The notes: generated from the letters alone by a model not told the origin. A DNA stretch of 64,000 nucleotides from Aquipseudomonas ullengensis (GCF_014174475.1 NZ_JACJUD010000003.1:248001-312000), one strand, 5' to 3'. Shown: positions 37,388 to 47,910, numbered from the stretch's first letter. A program made the numbers and translations.

Positions 37388-39226
37388 ATGAGCGATAACA
37401 CCACACCCGATACCAGCTCCGTAGCGCCTGGCGGCAGTCGCCTGCGCCCGCTGCTGATCGCCCTGGCCGTTGCCGTGCCGGTGGCGGCTGCCGGGCTGTT
37501 CGGCTGGCTGTGGCAGGGGCCGCAAGCGGGTCGCGAGCTGGGTGAGCAGAACCTGCTGGGCCTGGACCTGGCGCGCCCCGACGTACTGATCGAAAGCGCC
37601 TCGCTGAGCCGCCTGCCCAAGGACCTGCTGGCGGTGCCGCTGTTGCGTGACACCCTGACCGAGGACCTGGTGTTCTACTACGAGGCCAATGCCGACCGCC
37701 TCGGGCTGACCGGCAGCCTGCGGCGGATCATCTACGAGCACGACCTGCAGCTGCGCGACAACCTGCTCGACGAGTTGCTCGACCAGCCGGCCGAGGTCGC
37801 CCTGTGGCGCGATGCCGGTGGTCGCCTCAAGCACTTCCTGGTGGTGATCGAGCGCGGCGGCCTGGCCAAGGCCCTGGAGCCGCTGGCCAAGGTGGCGCTG
37901 GACGATAGCCAGCTGAGCCAGGCTGGCGAGTTCATCGTCGATGGCGCCCCGGTGCCGTTCTATCGCCTGCGCTACAACAACGACCGTTCCCTGCTGTTCG
38001 CCTCCCACGGCGACCAGCTGTTGCTGCTGTCCAGCGCCGACATGCTGTTCGCCCCCGAGCCCGAGCCCGAGCCGGCTTCTGCCGAGGCGGCCAGCGCGGA
38101 TGACCAGTCCGAAGTGGCTGCCGTCGATCCCGACGCTGCGGTGCCGGCGGACGAGGCTGCCGCCGAGTCGGTCGAGCCGGAAGAACCGAGCGGCCCGTTG
38201 CTGGCCAAGGTGTCGACCGAGGCGGTCGAGGCGTTGCTGGCCGGTCAGCATCCCTTCCCCGAGCGTTTCGGTCTGGAGACGCGCGGTCCGTTGCAGCAAC
38301 GCATCAGCCTCAGCTCGGACTTCCTTGCTCTCGGCTACCAGCGTTTTATCCCGGCTTTCGCCGGTCTGCGTTTCGAGATGGACGGGCAGGGCTGGCACAG
38401 CTTCCTGGCCCTGAACGAGGTAGAGGATCAGGGTAAATTCGATTTCACCCCGGTGTGGCGCGCCATGCCCATGGGCGCCAGCGCCTGCGTTGCCCTGCCG
38501 GTGGCGGCGGCCGTGCCCGGGCGTCTGCTGAGCAAGGTCGGCGCCGAGGCCAAGGTGGCCGCCGAACTGGGTGCCCAGCTCAGCGGCACCGCCGGCCTGT
38601 GCTGGTACGCCGAGTCGCGTCTGCATTCGCCGCTATTGGTCGGCACGCTCAAGGGCGAGGCCGGCGCGCAGACCGATGCCGAACTGGGCAAGCTGTTCGA
38701 CAGCCTGATCGGCGCCTGGGAAGCCAATGTCGAAGGTGGCCAGTTCCCGGTCGAAGACAGCGAGCAGGGCGCGACGCACACATGGCAGCGCCAGGTCGGC
38801 TCCAACTTCGGCCAGTACCCGGGCGGCGATGCCGAGAATCCGGATGCCCTGGCCGCCAGCGGATTCTTCCGGGTCAGCCTGGCGCGGCATGGCTCGACCC
38901 TGTTGTTCTCGCTGGACGACCGTCTGGTGAACAAGGCCCTGGATACCCTGGACAAACGCTTTCCGCCGCTGGCCGACGTGTTGCCCAAGGACGCCCTGGT
39001 ACCGGCCTACCTGGCGCCGCAGACACTGGCCACGCTGTTCGAGCGCGAGACCCTGGAAAGCCTGCCGGAAGACATGGAGCCGGTGTTCCGCAACGCCGCG
39101 CAGAGCAACCTGCTGCCCAAGCTGCGCGCGCTGTCCACCCACGGCAAGTACGCCCTGACCCTGCCGGCCGGTAGCGAGGCCAGCAGTGCCTGGCAGTGGC
39201 TGCCGCTGCAGTGGCGTGCCCTGTGA
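37388..39226 (+). CDS. magB: MagB, DUF2138 (YfaA-like) protein
   Basis: 612 residues. A short cytoplasmic N-terminus is followed by one membrane helix (about 21-42) and a large periplasmic DUF2138 domain ([35 protein letters not shown]). An acidic low-complexity insertion of about 50 residues (PEPEPEPAS...EPEEPSG, around residues 220-270) interrupts it. It probably anchors the Mag complex to the inner membrane, which is inference from the single helix; in P. aeruginosa it is reported among the MagD partners. Its stop overlaps the magC GTG start (GTGA). Confidence 0.9.
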   Translation: MSDNTTPDTSSVAPGGSRLRPLLIALAVAVPVAAAGLFGWLWQGPQAGRELGEQNLLGLDLARPDVLIESASLSRLPKDLLAVPLLRDTLTEDLVFYYEANADRLGLTGSLRRIIYEHDLQLRDNLLDELLDQPAEVALWRDAGGRLKHFLVVIERGGLAKALEPLAKVALDDSQLSQAGEFIVDGAPVPFYRLRYNNDRSLLFASHGDQLLLLSSADMLFAPEPEPEPASAEAASADDQSEVAAVDPDAAVPADEAAAESVEPEEPSGPLLAKVSTEAVEALLAGQHPFPERFGLETRGPLQQRISLSSDFLALGYQRFIPAFAGLRFEMDGQGWHSFLALNEVEDQGKFDFTPVWRAMPMGASACVALPVAAAVPGRLLSKVGAEAKVAAELGAQLSGTAGLCWYAESRLHSPLLVGTLKGEAGAQTDAELGKLFDSLIGAWEANVEGGQFPVEDSEQGATHTWQRQVGSNFGQYPGGDAENPDALAASGFFRVSLARHGSTLLFSLDDRLVNKALDTLDKRFPPLADVLPKDALVPAYLAPQTLATLFERETLESLPEDMEPVFRNAAQSNLLPKLRALSTHGKYALTLPAGSEASSAWQWLPLQWRAL

Positions 39227-39861
39227 GAACAGTTATTCACGGCGCTCTCGCCTTGCTGCTGTTGTGCAGCCAGGCGCTGCGGGCAGAGGCAGTGGCGCCG
39301 CTCGATACGCAGCAGTCCCAGGTGTTTCGCGCCTGGTTCGTGCGCATCGCCCAGGAGCAACTGCGCCAGGGGCCTAGCCCGCGCTGGCACCAGCAGGACT
39401 GCGCCGGCCTGGTGCGCTTCGCCGCCAACGAGGCGCTCAAGGTGCACGACGCCAAGTGGCTGCGCGCCAACGGCCTGTCCAACCGCTACCTGCCGCCAGA
39501 GCTGGAACTGAGCCCGGCCCAACGCCAGCTGGCCCAGCAGTGGCAACAGGGTGGTGGCAAGGTCGGGCCGTACGTCAATGCGATCAAGTTGATCCAGTAC
39601 AACAGCCAGCTGATTGGCCGCGATCTCAACCAGGCACGCCCCGGCGACCTGATGTTCTTCGACCAGGGTGACGACCAGCACCTGATGATCTGGATGGGCC
39701 GCAACATCGCCTACCACACTGGCACCAGCACCCAGACAGACAACGGCATGCGCTCGGTGAGCCTGCAACAACTCATGACATGGAAGGACACCCGATGGAT
39801 ACCCGACGAATCCAACCCCAATTTTATCGGCGTCTATCGACTGCACTTTCTCAGCCGATGA
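39223..39861 (+). CDS. magC: MagC, DUF1175 (YfaT-like) protein with NlpC/P60-like motifs
   Basis: 212 residues. Signal peptide about 1-24 ([20 protein letters not shown], after GTG). The mature part has DCAGLVRF with C60, RPGDLMFF, and [15 protein letters not shown] with H153, in the order and spacing of papain-like NlpC/P60 cell-wall peptidases (DCSG...PGDLVFF...HVGIY). I infer a cysteine amidase or peptidase acting on peptidoglycan or on MagD. GTG 39223 overlaps the magB stop; the stop overlaps the magD ATG (ATGA). Confidence 0.85.
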   Translation: MRTVIHGALALLLLCSQALRAEAVAPLDTQQSQVFRAWFVRIAQEQLRQGPSPRWHQQDCAGLVRFAANEALKVHDAKWLRANGLSNRYLPPELELSPAQRQLAQQWQQGGGKVGPYVNAIKLIQYNSQLIGRDLNQARPGDLMFFDQGDDQHLMIWMGRNIAYHTGTSTQTDNGMRSVSLQQLMTWKDTRWIPDESNPNFIGVYRLHFLSR

Positions 39862-42800
39862 GGGCTCTGCACTTGCCGCGTCTGGCCGCTGCGGCCCTGA
39901 TCGCAGCCATCCTGCCGCTGGGCGTCAGCCAGGCAGACGACAACGTCGAGTCGAGCGGCTACATGCCGGTCAACGGGCAGTCGTTCTTCCTGCTCGCCGA
40001 CTCCAGCTTCGCCACCGATGAAGTGGCCCAGGTGCGCCTAGAGGCGCCGGGCCGCGACTACCGGCGCTACACCATGGAGCCCTATGGCGGCGTGGACATG
40101 CGCGTGTACCGCATCGACCAGCCGCTGGATTTCCTCAAGCGGCAGAAGAACCTGCACCGCGTGGTCGCCGAAGGCGAGTTCAAGGGTGAAGGCCTGTCCA
40201 ACACCCTGAGCTACCTGTGGGACAACTGGTACCGCAAGTCGCGGCGGGTGATGCAGCGGGCCTTCTCCTACGAGTCGCGCAAGCAGGTCACCGAAGAGGC
40301 GCCGGAGCTGAAGATGGGCGATGCGATCCGGGCGCCAACGCCGTTCGAGGCGCAGCCGCAGTACGCGCCGATGAGGGGTCTGCCGCTCATCGCGCAGTTC
40401 CGCTACCCGTTGTGGGATGCCAAGCCGATTCAGCCGCCCAAGGGCGTCGAGCTGGCCGGTTCGTCCAGTTCCTTCGTCAGCGTCAACCCGGGCAACGTCT
40501 ACATCCCGTTGGGCAAGCTCAAGCCGGGGCTGTACCTGGTCGAGGCGCTGGTCGGCAAGTTCCGCGCGACCACCGTGGTGTTCGTTTCCAACACCGTGGC
40601 GGTGAGCAAGATTGCCGGTGGCGAGCTGCTGGTGTGGACCGCACGCAAGCATGAGGGCACGCCGGTGGCCGGCGCCCAGGTGCTGTGGAGCGATGGCCTC
40701 GGCGTGATGAGCAGTGGCAGCACCGATGAGCAGGGCCTGCTGCGCCTCAAGCACGCCAGCCCGGAGCGCTCCTACGTGCTCGGCGAGGACAGCGAAGGCG
40801 GCGTGTTCGTCTCCGAGAACTTCTATTACGACAGCGAGATCTACGACACCAAACTGTACGCCTTCACCGATCGCCCCCTGTACCGCCCGGGCGACTGGGT
40901 GGAAGTGAAGATCGTCGGTCGCGAGTTCAAGAACGCCCGCGACTCGGTGGCCGCACAGGCCGCGCCGATCAAGCTCAGCGTGCTGGATGCCACCGGCACC
41001 ACCCTGCAGAGCCTCGACCTGGCCCTCGACAGCAAGGCCGGCACCCAGGGCCGTTTCCAGCTGCCGGACAATGCCGTGGCCGGCGGCTACGAGCTGCGCT
41101 TCAGCTACCGCGACCAGCTCTACAGCAGCGCCTTCCGCGTCGCCGACTACATCAAACCGCACTTCGAGATTGCCCTCGACCTGGCCAAGCCGGACTTCCG
41201 CACCGGTGAGAAGGTGACCGGCAACCTGGTGCTGGTCTACCCGGACGGCAAGCCGGTGAAGAACGCGCGCCTGCAACTGAGCCTGCGTGCCCAGCAGCTG
41301 TCGATGATCGACAACGAGCTGCAGTACCTCGGTCAGTTCCCGGTCGAACTGACCAGCAGCGAGCTGAGCAGCGATGACCAGGGCCGCGCGGCCCTCGATC
41401 TGCCGGCGGCGGACAAGCCGAGCCGGTACCTGCTCACCGTGTTCGCCAGCGATGGCGCCGCCTACCGGGTCAAGGTCAGCAAGGAAATCCTCATCGAACG
41501 TGGCGCCGCGCGTTATCGCCTGGAGACGCCGCAGCGCTTCAGCGCGGTGGGCGATGCGGTGCCGTTCAGCTACCGCAGCGAGCAACCCACCGAGCTCAAG
41601 CCGGCGCGCTATGAGTGGGTGCGCCTGGAAGACCAGAGCCAGCACAGTGGCGATCTGGATGAAGCAGACCAGGGTTTCAGCCTGAGCTTCGAGCGTCCCG
41701 GCACCTACAGCATCACCCTCAAGGACAAGCACGGCCTGATCCTCGGCGCCACCGGCCACTCGGTCAGCGGCGACGGGGTCAAGGCCGTGGCTGGCACCGT
41801 GGAGATCGTCTTCGACCAGGATGCTTACCAGGCCGGTGACGAGGCCTTGGCGCTGATCACCTTCCCCGAGCCGGTGGGCGATGCATTGCTGACCCTGGAG
41901 CGCGACCAGGTGGAGGCCACTGCGCTGCTGTCCAAGGGGGGCGACTGGCTCAAGCTGGAGAAACTCAACGACACCCAGTACCGCGCGCGCATTCCAGTCA
42001 AGGACAGCTTCGCCCCCAACCTGACCTTCTCCGTGCTTTACACCAAGGGCGGCGAGTACAGCTTTCAGAACGCCGGGATCAAGGTGGCCAAGCCGCAGGT
42101 GGAGATCGCCATCGCCACCGACAAGGAGCGCTACCAGCCGGGTGAAACGGTCAGCGTCGAGCTGGCCACCCAGTTTGCCGGCAAGCCCGCCGCCACGCGC
42201 CTGACCGTCAGCGTGGTGGACGAGATGATCTATGCCCTGCAGCCGGAAATCGCCCCGGGCATCGACCAGTTCTTCTATCACCCGCGGCGCAACAACGTGC
42301 GCACCAGTGCCAGCCTGGCGTTCATCAGCTACGACGTGGCGCTGCCGGGCAACCCGACCGCACCGGGCCGCGCCAACCGCAGCGAGCGCGGGGTCAAGGT
42401 GCTGGAGCGGCCGCGCCGCGAGGAAGTCGACACTGCCGCCTGGCAGCCGGACCTGGTGACCGATACCGACGGCAAGGCGCGCTTCACTTTCCGCATGCCC
42501 GACTCGCTGACCCGCTGGCGCATCACCGTGCGCGCGGTCAACGAGGCCGGTGAAGTGGGGCAGAAGAAGCAATTCATCCGCTCGGAGAAACCGCTGTACC
42601 TGAAGTGGAGCGGGCCGACCCTGTTCCGCGCCGGTGACAAGCCGCAGCTGGGCCTGTTCGCCTTCAACCAGGGCGAGGAGGGAACCAAGGCCGAACTGGT
42701 GACCCATTTCGCCGGGCAGGAACAGCGCCGCACGGTCGAACTGGAAAAAGGCATCAACTACCTGCCGTTGCCGGAGACGGCACTGGTGGCAGGCGAATGG

Positions 42801-44414
42801 CGCGGTGAGCTGCTGCAGGATGGCAAGCCGGTGGATGCCCTCGGGGTGACGCTGCGCGTGGCCGGCGAAGGTTGGCAGCGCCTGAGCACCCAGCACCTGA
42901 CGCTGGCGGCTGGGAGCAATCCGCTGAGCCTGCCGGCCGATGCCAGTGGCATCCGCCTGCGCCTGGACGACAGCTCTCGCGCGCTGTTCCGCTCGGCCCT
43001 CGATGACCTGCTCGACTACCCCTACGGCTGCGTCGAGCAGACCGCCAGCCGCCTGTTGCCGCTGAGCCTGGCCTACCCGACGCTGGCCAAGGGCGAGACA
43101 CGCATCGGTGACCGCCTGCGCCTGATCATGCAGAACAGCCGTCTGCGCCTGGTGCAGATGGCCGGCCCGGAAGCCGGTTTTGCCTGGTGGGGCAACGATG
43201 CCGAGGCGGACGCCTTCCTCACCGCCTACGCCTATTACGCCGACTGGCATGCTAGCCGCGCGTTGCACATCAACCTGCCGCCAGAGCATTGGCAGCGCGT
43301 GCTGGAGGTGTATGCCAAGCAGGTGCCGAATACGCCGCTGCTGCAGCGTGCGCTGGTCCTCGACTTCGCCCGCGAAATGCAGTTGCCGGTCAACAGCCTG
43401 CTCGAAGGCCTGCTGAGTGATCTGGGCGCGGCCGGTGAGGGTGATGATGTGACCCTGGCCGACGATGGCGAGACCAGCCAGGTAATGGCCGAACCGAATT
43501 CGCAGCTCGGCCTGGCCCTTGCTCGGGTGCTGGCGGCGGATCTTGCCGCGGCGACCCAGGTCAAGCTGCCGGCGGCATTCAGCGCGGGCCTGGATGGCGC
43601 TCGGGAGCGAGTGGCTGCCAGCACCCATCCGTTTGCCGAGGCGGTGCGCCTGTCCCATGGCAAGGTTGATCCGGAGCAGGCCAATGCCTTGCTGCAGCGC
43701 CTGGCGCCCGAGCAGTCGACCCTGGAGCGCGCCCTGGCCCTGACCTGGCTGGCCCAGGCGCTGCAGCAAGCGGCACCCGCGAGCGTAGCGACACCGGGTG
43801 CCGGCTGGCTGGCGCAGCAGGGCGCCAGTGGCGAAACCTGGTGGCAATGGCAGGGCAAGGAACTGCCCAAAGCCCTGGACCTGCCAGCCGAGCAGGCCCG
43901 TCCGCTGGCGGCTGCACTGAGCTTCGACAGCGCCCAGGCGCCCACCGGCGAGCTGGATGTCAGCGTCAGTCGCCGCCTGCTGCGCCTGGTGCCGGGCGAG
44001 AAGGCTTTCAGTTTCAGCGTGGAGGAGGTCGGCGACGAGCCGCTGTCCAGCGACCAGCTGTACCTCGACGAAGTGACCCTGCGGGCAGACGGCGAGCGGG
44101 CGCGGCGCTATGGCCTGCTGGAAGTGCCGCTGCCGCCGGGTGCGGATGTCGAGCGCACCACCTGGGGTATCCAGGTCAGTGGCCTGGGCTCGGATGAAGC
44201 GGCGCCGCTGGAAAAGGCCCGTCATGAGCCGGGGCAGATGCTCTATGCGGTGCCGGTCGACAGCCTGCAGGGCGAGCTGGTTCTGCGCCATCTGGTGCGT
44301 TTCTCGCAGAAAGGCCAGTTCAGCCTGCCGCCGGCGCGCTATGTGCGCATGTATGCGCCGCAGGAACAGGCCGTCGAGCAGAATCCGGCGCTGGCCGAGT
44401 TGAAGGTCGAGTAA
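39858..44414 (+). CDS. magD: MagD, bacterial alpha-2-macroglobulin
   Basis: About 1518 residues from ATG 39858 (ATGA overlap with magC); ATG 39795 with AAGGA upstream is a real alternative that would add 21 residues before the signal. Signal peptide ends near VSQADD; there is no lipobox cysteine, so it is not a lipoprotein of the ECAM type. MG-type beta domains fill the first 850 residues ([31 protein letters not shown]), then the A2M domain ([12 protein letters not shown]) and the thioester region with [13 protein letters not shown]1058 and Q1061 form an intact CxEQ thioester, then the thioester-ring helices. It should trap proteases or bind attackers in the periplasm. P. aeruginosa MagD was reported to interact with MagA, MagB, MagF and PBP1b. 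Confidence 0.93.
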   Translation: MRALHLPRLAAAALIAAILPLGVSQADDNVESSGYMPVNGQSFFLLADSSFATDEVAQVRLEAPGRDYRRYTMEPYGGVDMRVYRIDQPLDFLKRQKNLHRVVAEGEFKGEGLSNTLSYLWDNWYRKSRRVMQRAFSYESRKQVTEEAPELKMGDAIRAPTPFEAQPQYAPMRGLPLIAQFRYPLWDAKPIQPPKGVELAGSSSSFVSVNPGNVYIPLGKLKPGLYLVEALVGKFRATTVVFVSNTVAVSKIAGGELLVWTARKHEGTPVAGAQVLWSDGLGVMSSGSTDEQGLLRLKHASPERSYVLGEDSEGGVFVSENFYYDSEIYDTKLYAFTDRPLYRPGDWVEVKIVGREFKNARDSVAAQAAPIKLSVLDATGTTLQSLDLALDSKAGTQGRFQLPDNAVAGGYELRFSYRDQLYSSAFRVADYIKPHFEIALDLAKPDFRTGEKVTGNLVLVYPDGKPVKNARLQLSLRAQQLSMIDNELQYLGQFPVELTSSELSSDDQGRAALDLPAADKPSRYLLTVFASDGAAYRVKVSKEILIERGAARYRLETPQRFSAVGDAVPFSYRSEQPTELKPARYEWVRLEDQSQHSGDLDEADQGFSLSFERPGTYSITLKDKHGLILGATGHSVSGDGVKAVAGTVEIVFDQDAYQAGDEALALITFPEPVGDALLTLERDQVEATALLSKGGDWLKLEKLNDTQYRARIPVKDSFAPNLTFSVLYTKGGEYSFQNAGIKVAKPQVEIAIATDKERYQPGETVSVELATQFAGKPAATRLTVSVVDEMIYALQPEIAPGIDQFFYHPRRNNVRTSASLAFISYDVALPGNPTAPGRANRSERGVKVLERPRREEVDTAAWQPDLVTDTDGKARFTFRMPDSLTRWRITVRAVNEAGEVGQKKQFIRSEKPLYLKWSGPTLFRAGDKPQLGLFAFNQGEEGTKAELVTHFAGQEQRRTVELEKGINYLPLPETALVAGEWRGELLQDGKPVDALGVTLRVAGEGWQRLSTQHLTLAAGSNPLSLPADASGIRLRLDDSSRALFRSALDDLLDYPYGCVEQTASRLLPLSLAYPTLAKGETRIGDRLRLIMQNSRLRLVQMAGPEAGFAWWGNDAEADAFLTAYAYYADWHASRALHINLPPEHWQRVLEVYAKQVPNTPLLQRALVLDFAREMQLPVNSLLEGLLSDLGAAGEGDDVTLADDGETSQVMAEPNSQLGLALARVLAADLAAATQVKLPAAFSAGLDGARERVAASTHPFAEAVRLSHGKVDPEQANALLQRLAPEQSTLERALALTWLAQALQQAAPASVATPGAGWLAQQGASGETWWQWQGKELPKALDLPAEQARPLAAALSFDSAQAPTGELDVSVSRRLLRLVPGEKAFSFSVEEVGDEPLSSDQLYLDEVTLRADGERARRYGLLEVPLPPGADVERTTWGIQVSGLGSDEAAPLEKARHEPGQMLYAVPVDSLQGELVLRHLVRFSQKGQFSLPPARYVRMYAPQEQAVEQNPALAELKVE

Positions 44415-44418
44415 CGCC

Positions 44419-46062
44419 ATGCGTCCCTTCGGCTGGCTGGCGTTGTTGCTGCCCCTGCTTGGCGAAGCGGGGCAGACGCCGTTGCAGCTGGCCTGGCGCA
44501 CGTCGGAGGGCGATCAGCTGCTGCAACTGGATACGCAGCAGGTGGTGGCGCGCGGCAGTCTGCCGGCGCAGCTGGAAACCCCGCTGGGCAGCCTGTGGAA
44601 GCTGTTCGTCTACGCCTATGAGGTCGACAACCAGCGGCCGGACAACGGCTATGTCTGCACCGGCCAGGATCGCGACGAGGTCTATTGCTGCAACCCGGGT
44701 GAGCGCATCGATCGCGAGCAGGCGCTGGCGCAGTCGTGCGGTCTGTATTTCACGCCGTCGCGCCTGGGCGTGCAGGCGGGGCAGTGGTCGAGCTACTGGC
44801 GTGCCCACCAGGCGCCGGCCTGGCTGGTCGATCTCGACGGCCTGCAGCCGCAGCGACGGGTACCGGTCGGCGAATTGCTCGGCGTGCTGGCCACGCTGCC
44901 TGCCCAGGATGAGGCTCGCCGAGTGCTGCTCGATGTATTACTGCGCACACCGGACAGCGCTGCGCTGGGAGCCCTCGGCGGGCGCCTGCGGGTGAAGACC
45001 TGGAGCTGGCTGGCCGATGGCGATGCACAGGCCCGCCAGGGTGGCTTCGCTGGCTGGCTGAACGACGGCACGCCGCTGTGGGCGGGCGGCTCCGGTACCA
45101 GCCAGAGCATTCTCCACGGCTATGCCGAGGTGCTTGGCAGCACGCTGCCGACGGCCTGGCCGGTGGAGCCGGGTAGCTGCGTCGAGGTCGAGCTGTTCTC
45201 CCGCTACCCCCTGCGTCAGGTGCGTCGGCAGGGCCGTGATGAACTCGCAGGGGTTGGTGCCCTGCACGGGCGTTACGAGGTGGAGTTTGCCAATGGCAAT
45301 CGCCTGCCGATCGAAAGCGCCGGCGAGCTGTTTCTGCAGGGCGCGGCCAGCCAGCTGCAACTGACCGCGCATCTATCGCGCGAAGAGTACGTGGCGCGGG
45401 TGCTGGACCGTGAAGCCTCCGCCCAGCCGGCGGAGGCGGCCAAGGCGCTGGCCGTGGCGATCCGCAGTTACCTGCTGCAGAACGCCGAGCGGCGGGGCGA
45501 ATGCCTGGCGATCCGCGACAGCAGCGCCAGCCAACGCGTGGCGCCGCGCCCGGCAAGCGCCGCGGCGCGGGAAATTGCCGCCTGGACCAGTGACCTGGTG
45601 TTGGCGGGTAGCCCTGTCACCTATCACCTGGATCAACCCGGTCCGGCCCGCCTGTCCTGGCAGGAGGCGGTTGCCCAGGCCAATGGTGGCCTGCGTTATG
45701 ACGCGATTCTCGCCAGTGCCTTTCCGCGTGCCAGCCTGAGTCGTTGGGACAAGCCGCTGGCAGCCTGCCAGCCCTTGCCGGCCGCCGAAGACTGGTTGCG
45801 CAGGCAAAGTCGCCAGTGGCGCGCCACGCTGGACGCCGAGCCGGGCTACAGCGAAACCGGACAATTCGCCGTGTGCCGCCTGCTGTCGGGCAACCCGCAT
45901 GTCGACCGCGAGCGCCGGCGCATCTTCGTTCGCGGCCTGTTCTCGCTGCAGGACCGCCTCGACCTGACCCACGAATACCTGCACCTGGCCTTTGCCGCAC
46001 ACCCCAACGGCCAGGATGAAAACTACATCGAAAGCCTCGCTCGCCATCTGCTGCTGGAATAG
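44419..46062 (+). CDS. magE: MagE, DUF2300 (YfaQ-like) protein with SpoIID-like and HExxH motifs
   Basis: 547 residues. Weak signal peptide (WLALLLPLLGEAGQ). Three suggestive features: SLWK at 58-61 in LGSLWKLFVYAYE, resembling the SxxK of penicillin-binding folds; REEYVARVLDREA from 321 with AAKALAVAIRSYLLQ, the pattern of SpoIID peptidoglycan lytic transglycosylases (E332 aligning with the catalytic glutamate); and LTHEYLHLAF at 516-525, an HExxH zinc-metallopeptidase motif (H518, E519, H522). Six or more cysteines suggest disulfides. Starts four bases after magD. Role in the Mag system is unknown; the motifs point to the cell wall. Confidence 0.85.
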   Translation: MRPFGWLALLLPLLGEAGQTPLQLAWRTSEGDQLLQLDTQQVVARGSLPAQLETPLGSLWKLFVYAYEVDNQRPDNGYVCTGQDRDEVYCCNPGERIDREQALAQSCGLYFTPSRLGVQAGQWSSYWRAHQAPAWLVDLDGLQPQRRVPVGELLGVLATLPAQDEARRVLLDVLLRTPDSAALGALGGRLRVKTWSWLADGDAQARQGGFAGWLNDGTPLWAGGSGTSQSILHGYAEVLGSTLPTAWPVEPGSCVEVELFSRYPLRQVRRQGRDELAGVGALHGRYEVEFANGNRLPIESAGELFLQGAASQLQLTAHLSREEYVARVLDREASAQPAEAAKALAVAIRSYLLQNAERRGECLAIRDSSASQRVAPRPASAAAREIAAWTSDLVLAGSPVTYHLDQPGPARLSWQEAVAQANGGLRYDAILASAFPRASLSRWDKPLAACQPLPAAEDWLRRQSRQWRATLDAEPGYSETGQFAVCRLLSGNPHVDRERRRIFVRGLFSLQDRLDLTHEYLHLAFAAHPNGQDENYIESLARHLLLE

Positions 46063-46067
46063 CCCCC

Positions 46068-46856
46068 ATGACCGTTCGCCTGCACCCCATTGCTCTATTC
46101 CTGGCCAGCCTGCTACCGCTGAGTGCCAGTGCCGAAGTCCAGCTGGACACCCCGCGTGCGGGTTGGCGCCAGGGTAGCGACGAGGGCGCGCACTTTATCC
46201 AGGAAGTGAACTACCCGGCGTCCTCGGTCAACGTTGCCGCCGACCAGGCCGAGACGGCGCGCATTCGTGGGCTGATCAAGGGCGTGGCGAAGGTGGCGGA
46301 AAAGCCGGCGCGGCTGGTGGTCAATGGCATCAGCATGCCGCTCAAGGTGCAGGAGGATGGACGTTTCGATCGGCCGTTCGTGTTCCCGTCCGGCAGCAAC
46401 AACGTCGAAGTGCGCAGCCCGGATGGCCAGCAGACGCGCCGCGTGCAGTTCTATAACCAGGGCAGCGGCGAGACGCCGGCCAAGCTGCGCGTGGCGCTGT
46501 CCTGGGACAGCGACAATACCGACCTCGACCTGCACCTGGTGACGCCGGATGGCGGGCATGTCTGGTACGGCGAGCGCTCCTTGGCCAATGGCGCGGCTCA
46601 GGATGTCGACGTGACCACCGGGTACGGCCCGGAAATGATCGCTTCGCCGACCCCGCTCAAGGGCCAGTACCTGGTCTACGTCAATTACTTCGGCGGCGGG
46701 TATGGCGACGACGGCAACGCGGCGGTGGCCCTGACCACGGCGCAGATCACCCTGATCACCGAGGAGGGCACGCCGAACGAGAAACAGGAGTCCTTCCTGG
46801 TGCCCATGCGCGCACCGGGTGAGCTGACCCTGGTCAAGCGCTTCAGCTATCCCTGA
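46068..46856 (+). CDS. magF: MagF, second DUF2135 protein of the operon
   Basis: 262 residues, same length as MagA. Signal peptide ends LSASAE. The DUF2135 domain shows LRVALSWDSDNTDLDLHLVT, YLVYVNYFGGG and NEKQESFLVPMR. It starts five bases after magE. Presence of two family members at both ends of one operon implies an old duplication and different partners. Followed by a REP pair that likely ends the message. Confidence 0.9.
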   Translation: MTVRLHPIALFLASLLPLSASAEVQLDTPRAGWRQGSDEGAHFIQEVNYPASSVNVAADQAETARIRGLIKGVAKVAEKPARLVVNGISMPLKVQEDGRFDRPFVFPSGSNNVEVRSPDGQQTRRVQFYNQGSGETPAKLRVALSWDSDNTDLDLHLVTPDGGHVWYGERSLANGAAQDVDVTTGYGPEMIASPTPLKGQYLVYVNYFGGGYGDDGNAAVALTTAQITLITEEGTPNEKQESFLVPMRAPGELTLVKRFSYP

Positions 46857-46869
46857 TTCCCCCGCTTTT

Positions 46870-46935
46870 GTAGGAGCCAGCTTGCTGGCGATCGCGAGGC
46901 AGTCGGCTGCTGATCGCCAGCAAGCTGGCTCCTAC
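46870..46935. repeat. REP pair (copy f) after magF
   Basis: GTAGGAGCCAGCTTGCTGGC and its inverted copy, about 20 bp apart. Confidence 0.9.
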
Positions 46936-46950
46936 AGAAAGCAGTCGCAG

Positions 46951-47007
46951 GGCGGGTGACGCCCTCGTCGTTCCTGACGCATTGCTCGCGGGTTACACCC
47001 GCCCTAC
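46951..47007. repeat. GCGGGTGACGCC...GTTACACCCGCCC repeat
   Basis: CAGGGCGGGTGACGCCCTCG and TCGCGGGTTACACCCGCCCT form an imperfect inverted pair like that at 1008. It ends just before the stop of the decarboxylase-family gene on the minus strand. Confidence 0.6.
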
Positions 47008-47010
47008 GGC

Positions 47011-47394
47011 TCAGGCGCTGGGCGCCTGCCAGGCATCGATCACTTCCTGGGCGGCGCGGAAGGCGTCGATGGCCGCCGGTACGCCGGCGTACACCGCGCA
47101 GTGCAGCAGGGCTTCGCGGATTTCCTCGACCGTGCAGCCGTTGTTCAGCGCGCCGCGTACGTGGCCTTTCAGTTCCTGCGGGCATTTCAGCGCGGTCAGT
47201 GCGGCCAGGGTGATCAGGCTGCGGGTCTTGCGATCCAGGCCTTCGCGGTTCCATACCCCGCCCCAGCCGTGGTCGTTGATGAAGTCCTGCAACGGCTGGT
47301 TGAACTCGGTGGCATTGCCCAGGGCGCGGTCGACGAAGGCGTCGCCCATCACTTCGCGGCGTACCTGCAGGCCACTTTTCTTCTCTTCGCTCAT
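47011..47394 (-). CDS. Carboxymuconolactone decarboxylase family protein
   Basis: 127 residues, all-helical CMD fold. QVRREVMGDAFVDRAL, TRSLITLAALTAL, EELKGH-like QELKGHVRGALNNG and EEIREALLHCAVYAGVPAA follow 4-carboxymuconolactone decarboxylase (PcaC) closely. No other protocatechuate genes are near, so it may be a stand-alone relative; the AhpD-type CxxC is absent (only one C in LLHC), which argues against a peroxidase role. AGAAC and weak GGAG sequences precede ATG 47394. Confidence 0.85.
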   Translation of the reverse strand: MSEEKKSGLQVRREVMGDAFVDRALGNATEFNQPLQDFINDHGWGGVWNREGLDRKTRSLITLAALTALKCPQELKGHVRGALNNGCTVEEIREALLHCAVYAGVPAAIDAFRAAQEVIDAWQAPSA

Positions 47395-47430
47395 GACTGT
47401 TCTCCGGATGATTGATGCGTAGGGTGCGTG

Positions 47431-47805
47431 CTACTCGAGGACTTCGACGCGCACCGGCGCTACGCCGCTGCGCAGCATGTCGATCTGTTTGGCCGCCTGT
47501 TGCGACAGGTCGATCAGGCGATTGCGGGTGTGTGGGCCACGGTCGTTGATGCGCACGACCACGCTTTTGCTGTTGCTCAGGTTGGTCACCCGCACCTGCG
47601 TGCCGAAAGGCAGTTCGCGGTGCGCGGCGGTCAGTGCGTTCTGGTCGAAACGCTCGCCGCTGGCGGTCTTGCGTCCGTGGTGCTTGGCGCCGTACCAGGA
47701 GGCCTGGCCTTCGGCGCGGTAACCGTGGGGGTCGACCACGCCCTGGCTGGCGCAACCGACAAGCAGCGGGGGCAGGATGATCAACGGCAGAAGGCTTTTA
47801 AACAT
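47431..47805 (-). CDS. Short RlpA-like double-psi beta-barrel lipoprotein
   Basis: 124 residues. Lipobox LLVGC gives a lipoprotein signal of about 18 residues; the rest is one double-psi barrel: [22 protein letters not shown] (split: [17 protein letters not shown]), [14 protein letters not shown] and [20 protein letters not shown]. RlpA acts on naked glycan strands at the septum, but this protein has no C-terminal SPOR domain, so it is a small relative. ATG 47805 with GGGAGCTCG upstream; the longer frame runs into a repeat. Confidence 0.88.
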   Translation of the reverse strand: MFKSLLPLIILPPLLVGCASQGVVDPHGYRAEGQASWYGAKHHGRKTASGERFDQNALTAAHRELPFGTQVRVTNLSNSKSVVVRINDRGPHTRNRLIDLSQQAAKQIDMLRSGVAPVRVEVLE

Positions 47806-47817
47806 GCGAGCTCCCTG

Positions 47818-47900
47818 TAGGGTGGATGTCGCGCCGCACATCCACCGGCCTTGGCGGAAAACGCCGCGCGTTATTCCATGGGGTGGATAGCCAGCCTACG
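47818..47900. repeat. GTAGGGTGGATG palindromic repeat before the RlpA-like gene
   Basis: GGTGGATGT-CGCGCCGC-ACATCCACC (47821-47846) and a second arm GGGTGGATAGCCAGCCTACG. Same family as 16463-16541. Confidence 0.7.
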
Positions 47901-47910
47901 AATAAGGCAA

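Noticed and set aside
40038..44501. A 1487-codon open frame on the minus strand opposite magD
   Set aside because: It is an antisense frame of a high-GC gene; the plus strand has a clear macroglobulin with signal peptide and thioester, and the antisense product shows no recognisable motif.
47011..47394. AhpD-like alkylhydroperoxidase
   Set aside because: The CxxC active site is missing; the sequence fits the carboxymuconolactone decarboxylase branch.
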